Shown here in pieces: positions 7,139 to 15,584 of a DNA stretch of 64,000 bases; positions within the stretch are counted from its first letter, which is position 1, and each line of letters starts with the position of its first letter. This DNA is from Streptomyces yatensis. GTDB taxonomy: Bacteria; Actinomycetota; Actinomycetes; Streptomycetales; Streptomycetaceae. A program made the position numbers and the translations under genes. The DNA is taken from contig NZ_CP072941.1 in the NCBI RefSeq assembly GCF_018069625.1, positions 1,984,001-2,048,000 of the forward strand, written 5' to 3'. The notes under the pieces were generated by a model. It searched no databases. It was not told where the DNA came from and saw nothing but the letters and a program-made list of their open reading frames with translations.

Positions 7139-9508
7139 GTGCTGAAACACTTGTTCCTCCGCTTCCCCTCCCTTCTCCGTCCAAGACGGACCTGGCGGCG
7201 GCGCGTTGCCGCCGCCGTGGTCCCCGCGCTGGCCGCCACCGCCCTGCTCGTCTCCGGTGCCGGTCCCTCCCACGCCGCCCCGGCCTGGGACCCCAAACCC
7301 TCCCCGATGACGACTCCGTGGACGAACCAGGTCCCGGTCGACCACCCGCTGCCGGAGTATCCGCGCCCGCAGCTCACCCGGCCCGACTGGGCCGATCTCA
7401 ACGGCATTTGGGACTTCGCGGTCACCTCGCGCGACGCCGGACAGCCGACCACGTTCGGCGAGCAGATCCGGGTGCCGTTCGTGCCCGAGTCCGCGCTCTC
7501 CGGCGTCCAGCGCAAGATCACCCAGAATGACAAGCTCTGGTACAAGCGCACCTTCACGGTGCCCTCCGGCTGGAGCGGCCGCCACATCCAGCTCAACTTC
7601 GGCGCGTCCGACTGGGAAACCACGGTCTGGGTCAACGGCCGGCAGGCCGGCGCCGCCCACCGCGGCGGCTACGACGCCTTCTCGTACGACATCACGCCCC
7701 TGCTCAACGGCGGCACCAACACCATCGTCATCTCCGTGTACGACCCGACGGAGACCGGCGGCCAGGCCATCGGCAAGCAGCGCATCCAGGACGTCACCCC
7801 GCACCCCGGCAAGAGCATCGTCTACACCGCCTCGTCCGGGATCTGGCAGACCGTCTGGCTGGAGCCCACCGCCACCGCGCACATCACCCGCCTGGACATG
7901 GTCCCGCGCCTGGAGGACAACACCCTGCGGGTCACCGTGCGCGGCGCCGGAGGAGCGGACGGTACGAGCGTCAAGGTCACCGTCTCCAGTGGCGGCACGA
8001 CCGTCGGCAGCGCCACCGGCACGGTGGGCACCGAACTCTCCGTACCGGTGCCGGGCGCCCACCTGTGGACGCCGGAGGATCCGTTCCTCTACGACGTCAC
8101 GGCCGAACTGACCGGCACCGGCGCCGACAAGGTCGGCTCCTACACCGGAATGCGGTCGATCGCGGTGAAGGACGTGGGCGGGGTCCGGCGGCCGGTGCTC
8201 AACGGCAGGTTCGTCTTCCAGACCGGCACCCTGGACCAGGGCTACTGGCCGGACGGCATCTACACCGCGCCCACCGACGAGGCCCTCAAGTACGACCTGC
8301 AGAAACACAAGGACCTGGGCTTCAACATGGTCCGCAAGCACATCAAGGTCGAGCCGCAGCGCTGGTTCTACTGGGCGGACCGGCTCGGGCTGCTGGTGTG
8401 GCAGGACATGCCCTCCATGGACAGCGGCAAGACCCCGGACACCGCGGCCCGAACCCAGTGGGAGAGCGAATACCGCGCCATCATCGACCAGCACCGCAGC
8501 TCGCCCTCGCTCATCCAGTGGGTGGACCAGAACGAGGGCTGGGGCCAGTACGACCAGGCCCGCATCGCGGACATGGTCAAGGCGTACGACCCCTCCCGCC
8601 TGGTCGACAACATGAGCGGCGTCAACTGCTGCGCCGCCAAGGACGGCGGCAACGGCGACGTCATCGACAACCACAACTACGTCGGGCCGGGCAACACCCC
8701 GACCGAGCCGGTGCGCGCCTCGGTGCTCGGGGAGTACGGCGGCCTCGGCTACAAGGTGCCCGGCCATGAGTGGTACCCGGGCGGCGGGTTCAGCTACGAG
8801 GACCAGCCCACCACGACCGCGCTCAACAACCGGCTCATCGGCCTGCTCGACGGGATGCGGGAGAACACCATGCCCGCGGGCGGCCTGTCGGCCTCCGTGT
8901 ACACCCAGATCACCGACGTCGAGAACGAAGCCAACGGGCTCATGTCCTACGACCGCCAGGTGGTCAAGGTCGACCAGGCCCGGGTCCGGGCCGCCAACCA
9001 GGCCCTCATCGCCGCCTCCCGGTCACTGGGCGCGACGGTGAAACTGCCGGTCGGGCAGAAGGTGTCGCTCCGGGTCACCACACCCGGCTACACCGACCGC
9101 TACATCCGCCACTACGACGGGCTGGGCTTCACCGAGGTGGTCAACGCCACCAGCGGCGACCTGCTGAAACAGGACGCCACCTGGACGGTCAGGCAGGGTC
9201 TTGCGAACAAGCTCTGCTACTCCTTCGAGTCCCGCAACTACCCGGGCGAATACCTGCGCCACCGCGAATTCCGCGTCCGGCGCGAGGCGCCCGACGGCTC
9301 CACGGTGTCCAAGGAGGACGCGACCTGGTGCCCGGTCCAGGGCAGCGGGGGCGTCCGGATGTCGGCCGCGGGCTTCCCCGGCCAGTATCTGCGGCATATC
9401 AACGCCGAGCTGTGGCTGGCCCAAGCGGGCGGCGCCCACACCTGGGACAACCCGGCCGGCTTCACCGAGGACACCACCTGGGCGATCGAGCCACCCTGGG
9501 CTCCCTGA
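7139..9508 (+). CDS. Secreted glycoside hydrolase family 2 with C-terminal AbfB domain
   Basis: A 789-residue exported GH2 enzyme. The N terminus has a long twin-arginine/Sec signal (RRTWRRRVAAAVV… ending near SHAA). The sugar-binding jelly roll (WYKRTFTVP; INGR-like VNGRQAG) and immunoglobulin-like domain follow. The barrel carries the acid/base Glu in DQNEGWG (about residue 465) and the nucleophile Glu in GEYGG (about 531). Residues ~634–789 form an AbfB (CBM42-like) beta-trefoil with YIRHYDG and YLRH repeats, which in other proteins binds arabinofuranose side chains. I choose GTG 7139, preceded by GGAG. GH2 covers beta-galactosidase, beta-mannosidase and beta-glucuronidase; the exact sugar is not decided. 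It heads a run of three secreted hydrolases. Confidence 0.88.
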   Translation: MLKHLFLRFPSLLRPRRTWRRRVAAAVVPALAATALLVSGAGPSHAAPAWDPKPSPMTTPWTNQVPVDHPLPEYPRPQLTRPDWADLNGIWDFAVTSRDAGQPTTFGEQIRVPFVPESALSGVQRKITQNDKLWYKRTFTVPSGWSGRHIQLNFGASDWETTVWVNGRQAGAAHRGGYDAFSYDITPLLNGGTNTIVISVYDPTETGGQAIGKQRIQDVTPHPGKSIVYTASSGIWQTVWLEPTATAHITRLDMVPRLEDNTLRVTVRGAGGADGTSVKVTVSSGGTTVGSATGTVGTELSVPVPGAHLWTPEDPFLYDVTAELTGTGADKVGSYTGMRSIAVKDVGGVRRPVLNGRFVFQTGTLDQGYWPDGIYTAPTDEALKYDLQKHKDLGFNMVRKHIKVEPQRWFYWADRLGLLVWQDMPSMDSGKTPDTAARTQWESEYRAIIDQHRSSPSLIQWVDQNEGWGQYDQARIADMVKAYDPSRLVDNMSGVNCCAAKDGGNGDVIDNHNYVGPGNTPTEPVRASVLGEYGGLGYKVPGHEWYPGGGFSYEDQPTTTALNNRLIGLLDGMRENTMPAGGLSASVYTQITDVENEANGLMSYDRQVVKVDQARVRAANQALIAASRSLGATVKLPVGQKVSLRVTTPGYTDRYIRHYDGLGFTEVVNATSGDLLKQDATWTVRQGLANKLCYSFESRNYPGEYLRHREFRVRREAPDGSTVSKEDATWCPVQGSGGVRMSAAGFPGQYLRHINAELWLAQAGGAHTWDNPAGFTEDTTWAIEPPWAP

Positions 9509-9517
9509 ACCACCGCC

Positions 9518-9541
9518 GCGGGCCCGCGCCGACGGGCCCGC
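9518..9541 (+). terminator. Terminator after the GH2 gene
   Basis: A perfect 9-bp stem, GCGGGCCCG (9518–9526) and CGGGCCCGC (9533–9541), with a 6-nt loop, ten bases after the GH2 stop. It suggests GH2 is transcribed separately from GH76. Confidence 0.65.
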
Positions 9542-9635
9542 ACCCTCCGGCGGCCGCCGCTTCGCCCGGGCGGCCGCCATTTCTCTCCTCCCCCACGCTC
9601 ATGCGCACGGCCCCCTACGGAAAGGCGGGTACGTC

Positions 9636-11486
9636 ATGTCAGCGCGGCTCCACCGTGTCCTTCGCGGACTCCTGACCCTGGCCATCGCCCTGGCCGGACT
9701 GGTCCTCCTCCCCACCCCGTCCCGTGCCGCGACCCCCGTCTGCGCACTGGCATGCGACACCCTCGACCCCTCGAAGGCGCAGCGCGACACCTTCCCCGTA
9801 CCGCAGGTGAACCTGAACGGCCGGATCCTGAAGCTGCATGTGTCCGACCCCGACAGCATGGCCTGGGCCGGCATCGACAACGGTGTGAACGGCGACTCGG
9901 TCTGGCTCGACCGCTCCTGGGACCGGGGCAAGACCTGGGACGGCCTGCTCGGCAAGGCGAGCATCCCCGGCACCTGGACCGGCACCCGCACCCTGATGTA
10001 CAACCTCACCGACCCGGTGGGACACCGGCGCGGCTGGATCCGCGCCTGCGGTGACGCCGCCGGTGTCACCTGCACCGACTGGGCCTACCCGACGGTGTGC
10101 GACGGCACCTCCTGCGACGGCGCCGACCCCGCCACCGCGGCCGGCGACGACCGCCCGGTGCCGAACACCAGCCTCTTCGGGCGCACCATCAGCCTCCATG
10201 TCGACCAGAAGAACGCCATGGCGTGGGGCGTCATCGAAAGCGGTGGCGCGGGCGACGAGATCTGGCTCGACCGCTCCTGGGACAACGGCGCCACCTGGCC
10301 CGAGGGCTCCTCCCTCGGCCGTACGAGCGTGGCCCCGGGCAAGACCACGACGCGCACGGCCATGTTCGCCACCCGGGATCCGCGCGGGCTGATGTTCGGC
10401 GGCGCGGTCCGGGCCTGCGGCCGGGAAGCCGCCCACCAGGAGGGCGCCTGCACGGCCTGGGTGCGGCCCGCGCCGAGCCGGGCACGCGCCGCGGCGGACG
10501 CGCTGATGGCGTCGTACCAGACCTACGAGGGCTGGTGGCGCAGCAGTTGGTGGAACTCGGCCGTCGCGGTCACCTCGCTCATCGACTTCGCCCAGCGCAC
10601 CGGGCGGCACGACTACGACTGGGCCATCGCCCGCACCTTCGAGCAGAACCGCGGCACCTTCCCGGCCGGGGTGCGCAGCTCCGACGCGGTGGAGGGCCAT
10701 TTCATCAGCCGCGCCATCGACGACGCGGCCTGGTGGGGAGTGGCCTGGCTGGCCGCGTACGACCACACCCATGAGCGGCGCTATCTGGACGAGGCGGTCA
10801 CCATCGCGGGTTACGTCCACCAGTACTGGGACACCGGCAGCTGCGGCGGCGGTGTGTGGTGGGACCGGGAGCGCACCTACAAGAACGCGGTGACCAACGG
10901 GCTCTACCTGTGGCTCACCACCGCACTGCACCAGCGGATCTCCGGCGACACCGTATGGGGCGACCGGGCGGCCACGGCCGCCACCTGGTACCAGCGCAGC
11001 GGGTTGATCAACGGCGCGGGCCTGGTCAACGACGGGCTGACCGGCGACTGCCGCAACAACGGCCAGACCGTGTGGAGTTACAACCAGGGCCTGGCCATCG
11101 GCGCCTTCACCCAGCTGTGGCGGTCCACCGGCAACGGCCAGTACCTGGACACCGCCCGCCGCCTGGCCGATGCCGCGATCACCTCGACGGCGCTGACCCG
11201 CGACGGCGTGCTCACCGAATCCTGCGACACCGGCACCAACACGTGCGACGACAACCAGAAGCAGTTCAAGGGCATCTTCATGCGCCACTTCGCCGACCTC
11301 GCGGACGCCACCGGATCGGCCACCTACCGGGCGTACATCACCAGGCAGGCCGACTCGATCTGGGCCACCGACCGCGACCCCCTCAACCGGCTCGGCCAGC
11401 GCTGGGCGGGCACCACCCCGAACCAGGCGGACTGGCGCACCCAGGCCGGCGCACTCGGCGCGCTGACGGCCGCGGACGGCCTGTGA
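9636..11486 (+). CDS. Secreted glycoside hydrolase family 76 (alpha-1,6-mannanase-like)
   Basis: A 616-residue exported enzyme. The signal peptide runs to about residue 31 (LLPTPSRAA). Two tandem copies of a ~115-residue module follow: one around residues 35–150 (VNLNGRILKLHV…VWLDRSWDRGKTW) and one around 155–285 (GRTISLHV…IWLDRSWDNGATW), so the N-terminal half is an internal duplication. The GH76 (alpha/alpha)6 domain occupies ~290–616, with the catalytic Asp pair in AIDDAAWW (about residue 361). GH76 enzymes cleave alpha-1,6-mannan backbones, as in yeast and fungal mannoprotein. Start: ATG 9636 after GGAAAGG; longer frames upstream overlap the GH2 gene. The duplicated module probably binds substrate, by inference. 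Confidence 0.88.
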   Translation: MSARLHRVLRGLLTLAIALAGLVLLPTPSRAATPVCALACDTLDPSKAQRDTFPVPQVNLNGRILKLHVSDPDSMAWAGIDNGVNGDSVWLDRSWDRGKTWDGLLGKASIPGTWTGTRTLMYNLTDPVGHRRGWIRACGDAAGVTCTDWAYPTVCDGTSCDGADPATAAGDDRPVPNTSLFGRTISLHVDQKNAMAWGVIESGGAGDEIWLDRSWDNGATWPEGSSLGRTSVAPGKTTTRTAMFATRDPRGLMFGGAVRACGREAAHQEGACTAWVRPAPSRARAAADALMASYQTYEGWWRSSWWNSAVAVTSLIDFAQRTGRHDYDWAIARTFEQNRGTFPAGVRSSDAVEGHFISRAIDDAAWWGVAWLAAYDHTHERRYLDEAVTIAGYVHQYWDTGSCGGGVWWDRERTYKNAVTNGLYLWLTTALHQRISGDTVWGDRAATAATWYQRSGLINGAGLVNDGLTGDCRNNGQTVWSYNQGLAIGAFTQLWRSTGNGQYLDTARRLADAAITSTALTRDGVLTESCDTGTNTCDDNQKQFKGIFMRHFADLADATGSATYRAYITRQADSIWATDRDPLNRLGQRWAGTTPNQADWRTQAGALGALTAADGL

Positions 11487-11560
11487 CCCGCCGCGCCGAC
11501 ACGGGGACCACCCGGCCCGGACCCCACCAGTGGTACGCACATCGACGCCAGGAGGCGCCC

Positions 11561-13048
11561 ATGCACCCCCGCACCACCCGCCGCCACGCGGCACTGCTCA
11601 CCGCCCTGCTGGCCATCGGGTGGGGCCTACTCTCCGCCCCACCCGCCGCCACCGCGGCCCCGTCCGCCGCCAAAGGAACACCGCACACCGCCGCCGCGAC
11701 ACCCCACACCGCCGCCGCGGGCACCTTCCGCAACCCCCTCAACACCGGCCCCGACCCGTATCTGACCGTCTGGAACGGCAACTACTACCTCACCACCACA
11801 CAGGGCGACAGCATCCGGATGTGGCGCTCCTCCTCGCTCGGCACCCTGCTCGAAGCCGACCCCATCACCGTGTGGACGGACACCGACCCCTCCCGCGACC
11901 AGCACATCTGGGCACCGGAGTTCTACCGCTTCGGCGACCGCTGGTACCTCTACTACACCGCCGACGACGGGGTCGACGACCACCACAGGCTCTATGTGCT
12001 GGAGTCGGACCGCGACGACCCGGCCGGCCCCTACCACTTCAAGTCCCGGCTGACGCCGCCCAACCACGCCTCCGACTTCGCCATCGACCCCGGCATCCTC
12101 CAGCACAACGGGCGCCTCTACCTCGCCTACTCCGGCATCAACCAGTACCAGCACAACGGCATCAACATCGCCCCCCTGTCCAACCCCTACACCGTCTCCG
12201 GCAACGCCGTCGCCCTGAACGCGGCCGGTGGCTGCCCCGAGGTGCGCGAGGGCGCCGAATTCCTCTACCGCAACGGCCGCACCTGGATGACGTACTCCAC
12301 CTGCGACACCGGCAAACCGGACTACCAGGTGTGGATGATGTCCCTGCCCTCCGGCGCCGACCCGCTCGTGCCCGGCAACTGGACCCAGCACTCCGGCGCG
12401 CGGTTCGCCCGCGCCGACGACCACGGCGTCTACGGCCCCGGCCACCACGCCTTCTTCCGCTCCCCCGACGGCACCGAGGACTGGATCGTCTACCACGCCA
12501 AGTCCACGTCGGTGAACACCTACAGCGACCGCACCACCCGCGCCCAGAAGATCACCTGGAACGCCGACGGCAGCCCCAACCTGGGCCGCCCGCTCGCCGC
12601 GGGCGCCACCCAGGACCTGCCGTCCGGCGACCCGGGAGCGGGCACCTACTGGATCAACGACGACGGCCGGTCCAGCGGCGACGGAAGCGCCACCTTCACC
12701 GGCTCCTGGAACTCGGGGACCGGCTGCGCCACCCAGTGCTTCTGGGGCGACGACCACTGGAGCGACCAGGCGGGCAACACCGCCACCTTCTCCTTCACCG
12801 GCACCCGGATCGCCCTGCTCTCGGTCCGCGACACCGGCAACGGCATCGCCGCCCTCAGCGTCGACGGCGGCCCCGAACAACGCCGGGACTTCTACGGCGC
12901 GATCCGCACCGGCGAGACCCTCCAGTACCTCAGCCCCCGGCTCCCCTACGGCCGGCACACCCTGCGCATCCGCGTGACCGGTGAGCACAACGCCCAGTCG
13001 GGAGCCTCGTTCGTGAGCGTGGACCGTGCGGAGGTGTACACCCGCTAG
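11561..13048 (+). CDS. Secreted glycoside hydrolase family 43
   Basis: A 495-residue exported GH43 enzyme (arabinanase, arabinofuranosidase or xylosidase class). A signal peptide (LLSAPPAATAAPSA) is followed by a short A/T/H-rich linker and a five-bladed propeller. The propeller starts at GPDPYLTVWNGNYYL, with the catalytic-base Asp at about residue 64; AIDPGI and the acid Glu in REGAEFLY follow. Residues ~365–495 make a separate beta-sandwich (FTGTRIALLSVRDTGNG… VSVDRAEVYTR) that looks like a carbohydrate-binding module. ATG 11561 has AGGAGG eight bases upstream. With the AbfB domain on the GH2 protein this suggests arabinose-decorated substrates. It lies 74 bp after GH76 and may share its transcript. 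Confidence 0.87.
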   Translation: MHPRTTRRHAALLTALLAIGWGLLSAPPAATAAPSAAKGTPHTAAATPHTAAAGTFRNPLNTGPDPYLTVWNGNYYLTTTQGDSIRMWRSSSLGTLLEADPITVWTDTDPSRDQHIWAPEFYRFGDRWYLYYTADDGVDDHHRLYVLESDRDDPAGPYHFKSRLTPPNHASDFAIDPGILQHNGRLYLAYSGINQYQHNGINIAPLSNPYTVSGNAVALNAAGGCPEVREGAEFLYRNGRTWMTYSTCDTGKPDYQVWMMSLPSGADPLVPGNWTQHSGARFARADDHGVYGPGHHAFFRSPDGTEDWIVYHAKSTSVNTYSDRTTRAQKITWNADGSPNLGRPLAAGATQDLPSGDPGAGTYWINDDGRSSGDGSATFTGSWNSGTGCATQCFWGDDHWSDQAGNTATFSFTGTRIALLSVRDTGNGIAALSVDGGPEQRRDFYGAIRTGETLQYLSPRLPYGRHTLRIRVTGEHNAQSGASFVSVDRAEVYTR

Positions 13049-13065
13049 CACCGGACACTCCGGGG

Positions 13066-13704
13066 CTAAGGCGTCTCCGGCGCGTCGGCCGCCGGGACGA
13101 GCAGACCGTGCAGGGCGTACTCCACCAGCTTGCGCACCTCCTCGGGGGCCAGCGACTCATGCCCGGCCATCAGGCGGAACGCCGGCGCGCCCAGCAGCAC
13201 GTCCGTGGCCGTCGCGGCGTCCACACCCCGCCTGGTCAGCCCCGCCTCGGCGGCCCGGGCCCAGTACGGCTCCAGGGCCGCCCTGCGGGGCGCCAGGAAG
13301 AACTCGTGGAAGTACGGCGCCGCCTGCGGCTCGGTCGCGCAGGCGGCCAGCAACTGGCCGAAGACGCCGCCTTCCGGACTGGTGTAGTAGGTCAGCAGGT
13401 CGGTCGCGAAGGTGACCAGATCCTCGACGGGACGGCCGGTGTCCGGGACCACCACCGCCTCGGCCGCATCCCGGCCGAACGCCTCCGCCATGATCGCCGC
13501 CTTGCAGGGCCAGTGCTTGTAGATGGTGGCCGTGCTCACCCCCGACCGGCCCGCGATGCGGTCGATGGTGACCCCGGCCGTGCCCACCTCGCGCATGAGC
13601 GCGCTGGTGGCGGTCAGCACCGCGTCATGCGCCCGGATGCTGCGCGGGCGCCGGGGACGGTCCTGAGTGCGGGGCGCACCGGGTGCGTCGGCGGTGGTGT
13701 CCAC
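13066..13704 (-). CDS. TetR-family transcriptional regulator
   Basis: A 212-residue TetR regulator with the N-terminal helix-turn-helix at about residues 38–65 (AGVTIDRIAGRSGVSTATIYKHW) and a helical ligand-binding C-terminal domain of the AcrR type. The GTG start at 13704 follows GGGAGG at good spacing. It diverges from the NIPSNAP gene, and a perfect 8-bp inverted repeat stands between them, so it very likely represses both itself and that gene. Its 3' end converges on GH43 with only 17 bp between stops. Ligand unknown. Confidence 0.92.
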   Translation of the reverse strand: MDTTADAPGAPRTQDRPRRPRSIRAHDAVLTATSALMREVGTAGVTIDRIAGRSGVSTATIYKHWPCKAAIMAEAFGRDAAEAVVVPDTGRPVEDLVTFATDLLTYYTSPEGGVFGQLLAACATEPQAAPYFHEFFLAPRRAALEPYWARAAEAGLTRRGVDAATATDVLLGAPAFRLMAGHESLAPEEVRKLVEYALHGLLVPAADAPETP

Positions 13705-13741
13705 GGATGGCCTCCCTCTGCGGTTGCTCGCTTGCCCCCTG

Positions 13742-13762
13742 AAGTGAAGTGATGCTTCACTT
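13742..13762. promoter_or_regulatory. TetR operator between the TetR and NIPSNAP genes
   Basis: AAGTGAAG-N5-CTTCACTT (13742–13749 and 13755–13762) is a perfect inverted repeat 38 bp before the TetR start and about 80 bp before the NIPSNAP start. It is AT-rich against its surroundings and has the size and symmetry of a TetR-dimer site. Confidence 0.75.
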
Positions 13763-13844
13763 TAGTTTCGGGAGACCGACGGCGCAAACCCGACCGCCGG
13801 AAACCCCCGCGAACCGCGACAAAGGAACGGTCAGGACGTCGACC

Positions 13845-14459
13845 ATGCTCTATGAACTCGCCACCCTTTCGCTCAAGCTGCGCACGGTCCCGAAGGCGCT
13901 GTCCGCGCTGGAGACCTACACCACCAGCGACGCCACCGGCGGCCGGCTGCTCGGCTGCTGGGAGCCCGAACACGGCGTCATCGTCGGGCAGTTGCTCCTG
14001 CTGCGCGGCTTCGAGAACGCCGAGGAACTCACCGAGGAGCGCACCCGCGTACTCACCAGCGCCGACCCGTTCGGCATCGGGGAGCACCTGGCCGGCTTCC
14101 AGGTGGAGAGCTACGCCCCGTTCCCCTTCCTGCCCCCGGTCGAGCCGGGCCACTACGGCTCCGTGTACGAGTTCCGCACCTACCACCTCAAGGTCGGCGG
14201 CCTGGTGCCCACCATGGCCGGCTGGGAGGCCGCGGTGCCGGAGCGCACCCGGCTCCACCCGCTGACGACCGCCATGTACGGCCTGGACGGCGTCCCCCGT
14301 ATCACCCACATCTGGCCGTTCCCCGACCTCAACGCCCGGCTGGAGATCCGCCGCGAGTCCTACGAACGCGGCATCTGGCCCCCGGAGAACGGCCCGGAGA
14401 ACATCGCCCACGCCACCTCCACGATCGCCCTGCCCACCCCCATCTCCCCACTGGCCTGA
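13845..14459 (+). CDS. NIPSNAP-family protein
   Basis: A 204-residue protein with two NIPSNAP (dimeric alpha/beta barrel) repeats: one from MLYELATLSLKLRTVPKAL and one from VYEFRTYHLKVGGL (about residue 108). Each starts with the family's Y-E-L/F-R-T pattern. NIPSNAP proteins are small ferredoxin-like folds without an agreed reaction; bacterial ones sit near dehydrogenases or regulators. I choose ATG 13845 because the protein then begins as family members do, with AGGA nearby. Probably repressed by the divergent TetR regulator through the inverted repeat upstream. The following LysR gene is only 81 bp away but is separated by a hairpin. Confidence 0.87.
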   Translation: MLYELATLSLKLRTVPKALSALETYTTSDATGGRLLGCWEPEHGVIVGQLLLLRGFENAEELTEERTRVLTSADPFGIGEHLAGFQVESYAPFPFLPPVEPGHYGSVYEFRTYHLKVGGLVPTMAGWEAAVPERTRLHPLTTAMYGLDGVPRITHIWPFPDLNARLEIRRESYERGIWPPENGPENIAHATSTIALPTPISPLA

Positions 14460-14492
14460 CCCCGTGGGCGGTTGCCGGGGCAGCCGCCGGAG

Positions 14493-14513
14493 CCGGGCGG
14501 AGATGACGCCCGG
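14493..14513 (+). terminator. Possible terminator after the NIPSNAP gene
   Basis: A 7-bp perfect stem CCGGGCG/CGCCCGG with a 7-nt loop, 33 bp past the NIPSNAP stop. The short stem makes this only a modest call. Confidence 0.4.
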
Positions 14514-14540
14514 CGCAATCCCTCCGGGACATCCCTTACC

Positions 14541-15497
14541 GTGGCGCAGGTGGATCTCAACTTGCTCGTGGCGCTCGACGCGCTGCTGGAGGAGAACAGC
14601 GTGACCGCCGCGGCGGACCGGCTGCGCCTCTCGCCACCCGCCATGAGCCGGACGCTGGCCCGGATCCGGCGCGCGACCGGCGACGACATCCTGGTGCGCG
14701 CCGGCCGCACCATGGTCCCGACCCCGCGCGCGCTCGAACTGCGCGAGGAGACCCGCGAACTGGTCCGGCGGGCCACCGCCGTGCTCACCCCCGTACGCCG
14801 ACTCGACCTGGCCCGCCTGAACCGGCACTTCACGGTGCGCGGTCATGACGCGCTGCTGGCGGCCCTCGCCGCCCCGCTGATCGCGAGGATCGGCGCCACG
14901 GCCCCGCACCTCCACCTGAGCCTGCTCGCCGAGTCCTCCGCCGACCGGCCCGACCTCATCCGGGGCCAGGTCGACCTGGAGATCGGCGCCAACGAGCCGG
15001 GGCGCCCGGAGATCTCCTCCGAGGTGGTGGGCAGCGACCGGATGGTCCTGGCCCTGCGGCGGGAGCATCCCCTCGCCAAGGGCAGGGTCGACATCGACAA
15101 GCTCCTCCGTATGACCTTCGTGACCGTCTCGCGCCGGGGCCGGCTGCACGACGCCGTCGACGACGCGCTTGCCGAACGCGGCCTGCGGAGGCGGGTGCTC
15201 GCGTCCCTGCCGACGAGCACCGCGGCGCTGGACGTGGTCTCCCGCTCGGACGCCGTGGCCGTCGTCGCCGAGCGGGTCTGCCGGCCCGCCTCGGCGCGGC
15301 TCGGCCTGGTCACCCGGCGGCTCCCACTGGAGCTGCCGCCGACCCAGGTGGTCGTCACCTGGCATCACCGGCACGACAGCGATCCCGCGCATGCGTGGCT
15401 GCGCGACCAGGTGCGGGACGTGCTCCGCGAGGCGACCGACGGCACGGCCGGGCGCCGGCCCGCGACCGGGCCCGGTGACCCGGCCGCATCCGCGTGA
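14541..15497 (+). CDS. LysR-family transcriptional regulator
   Basis: A 318-residue LysR regulator. The winged helix lies at residues ~5–65 (VDLNLLVALDALLEENSVTAAADRLRLSPPAMSRTLARIR) and the effector-binding domain, two alpha/beta lobes, from about 90. GTG 14541 puts the conserved LNLL motif at the usual distance from the start; no good ribosome site is visible, so it might be leaderless, and a longer TTG start at 14472 is open. LysR proteins of this NodD/PcpR-like type often control a neighbouring gene. Here the nearest same-strand gene is the NIPSNAP protein; the operon downstream is convergent. Confidence 0.88.
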   Translation: MAQVDLNLLVALDALLEENSVTAAADRLRLSPPAMSRTLARIRRATGDDILVRAGRTMVPTPRALELREETRELVRRATAVLTPVRRLDLARLNRHFTVRGHDALLAALAAPLIARIGATAPHLHLSLLAESSADRPDLIRGQVDLEIGANEPGRPEISSEVVGSDRMVLALRREHPLAKGRVDIDKLLRMTFVTVSRRGRLHDAVDDALAERGLRRRVLASLPTSTAALDVVSRSDAVAVVAERVCRPASARLGLVTRRLPLELPPTQVVVTWHHRHDSDPAHAWLRDQVRDVLREATDGTAGRRPATGPGDPAASA

Positions 15498-15584
15498 CCC
15501 CGGGGCCCGGCGCGAGAGGTGCATGCGACCACGGATCGTCAGCCGCTTGGCACACTATTCCGATTCAGCGGTCTTCGGCGGCCG

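Noticed and set aside
13614..15524. A 636-residue minus-strand frame over the NIPSNAP and LysR genes
   Set aside because: It is antisense to both genes, is rich in Gly/Arg/Gln without motifs and has no start signal.
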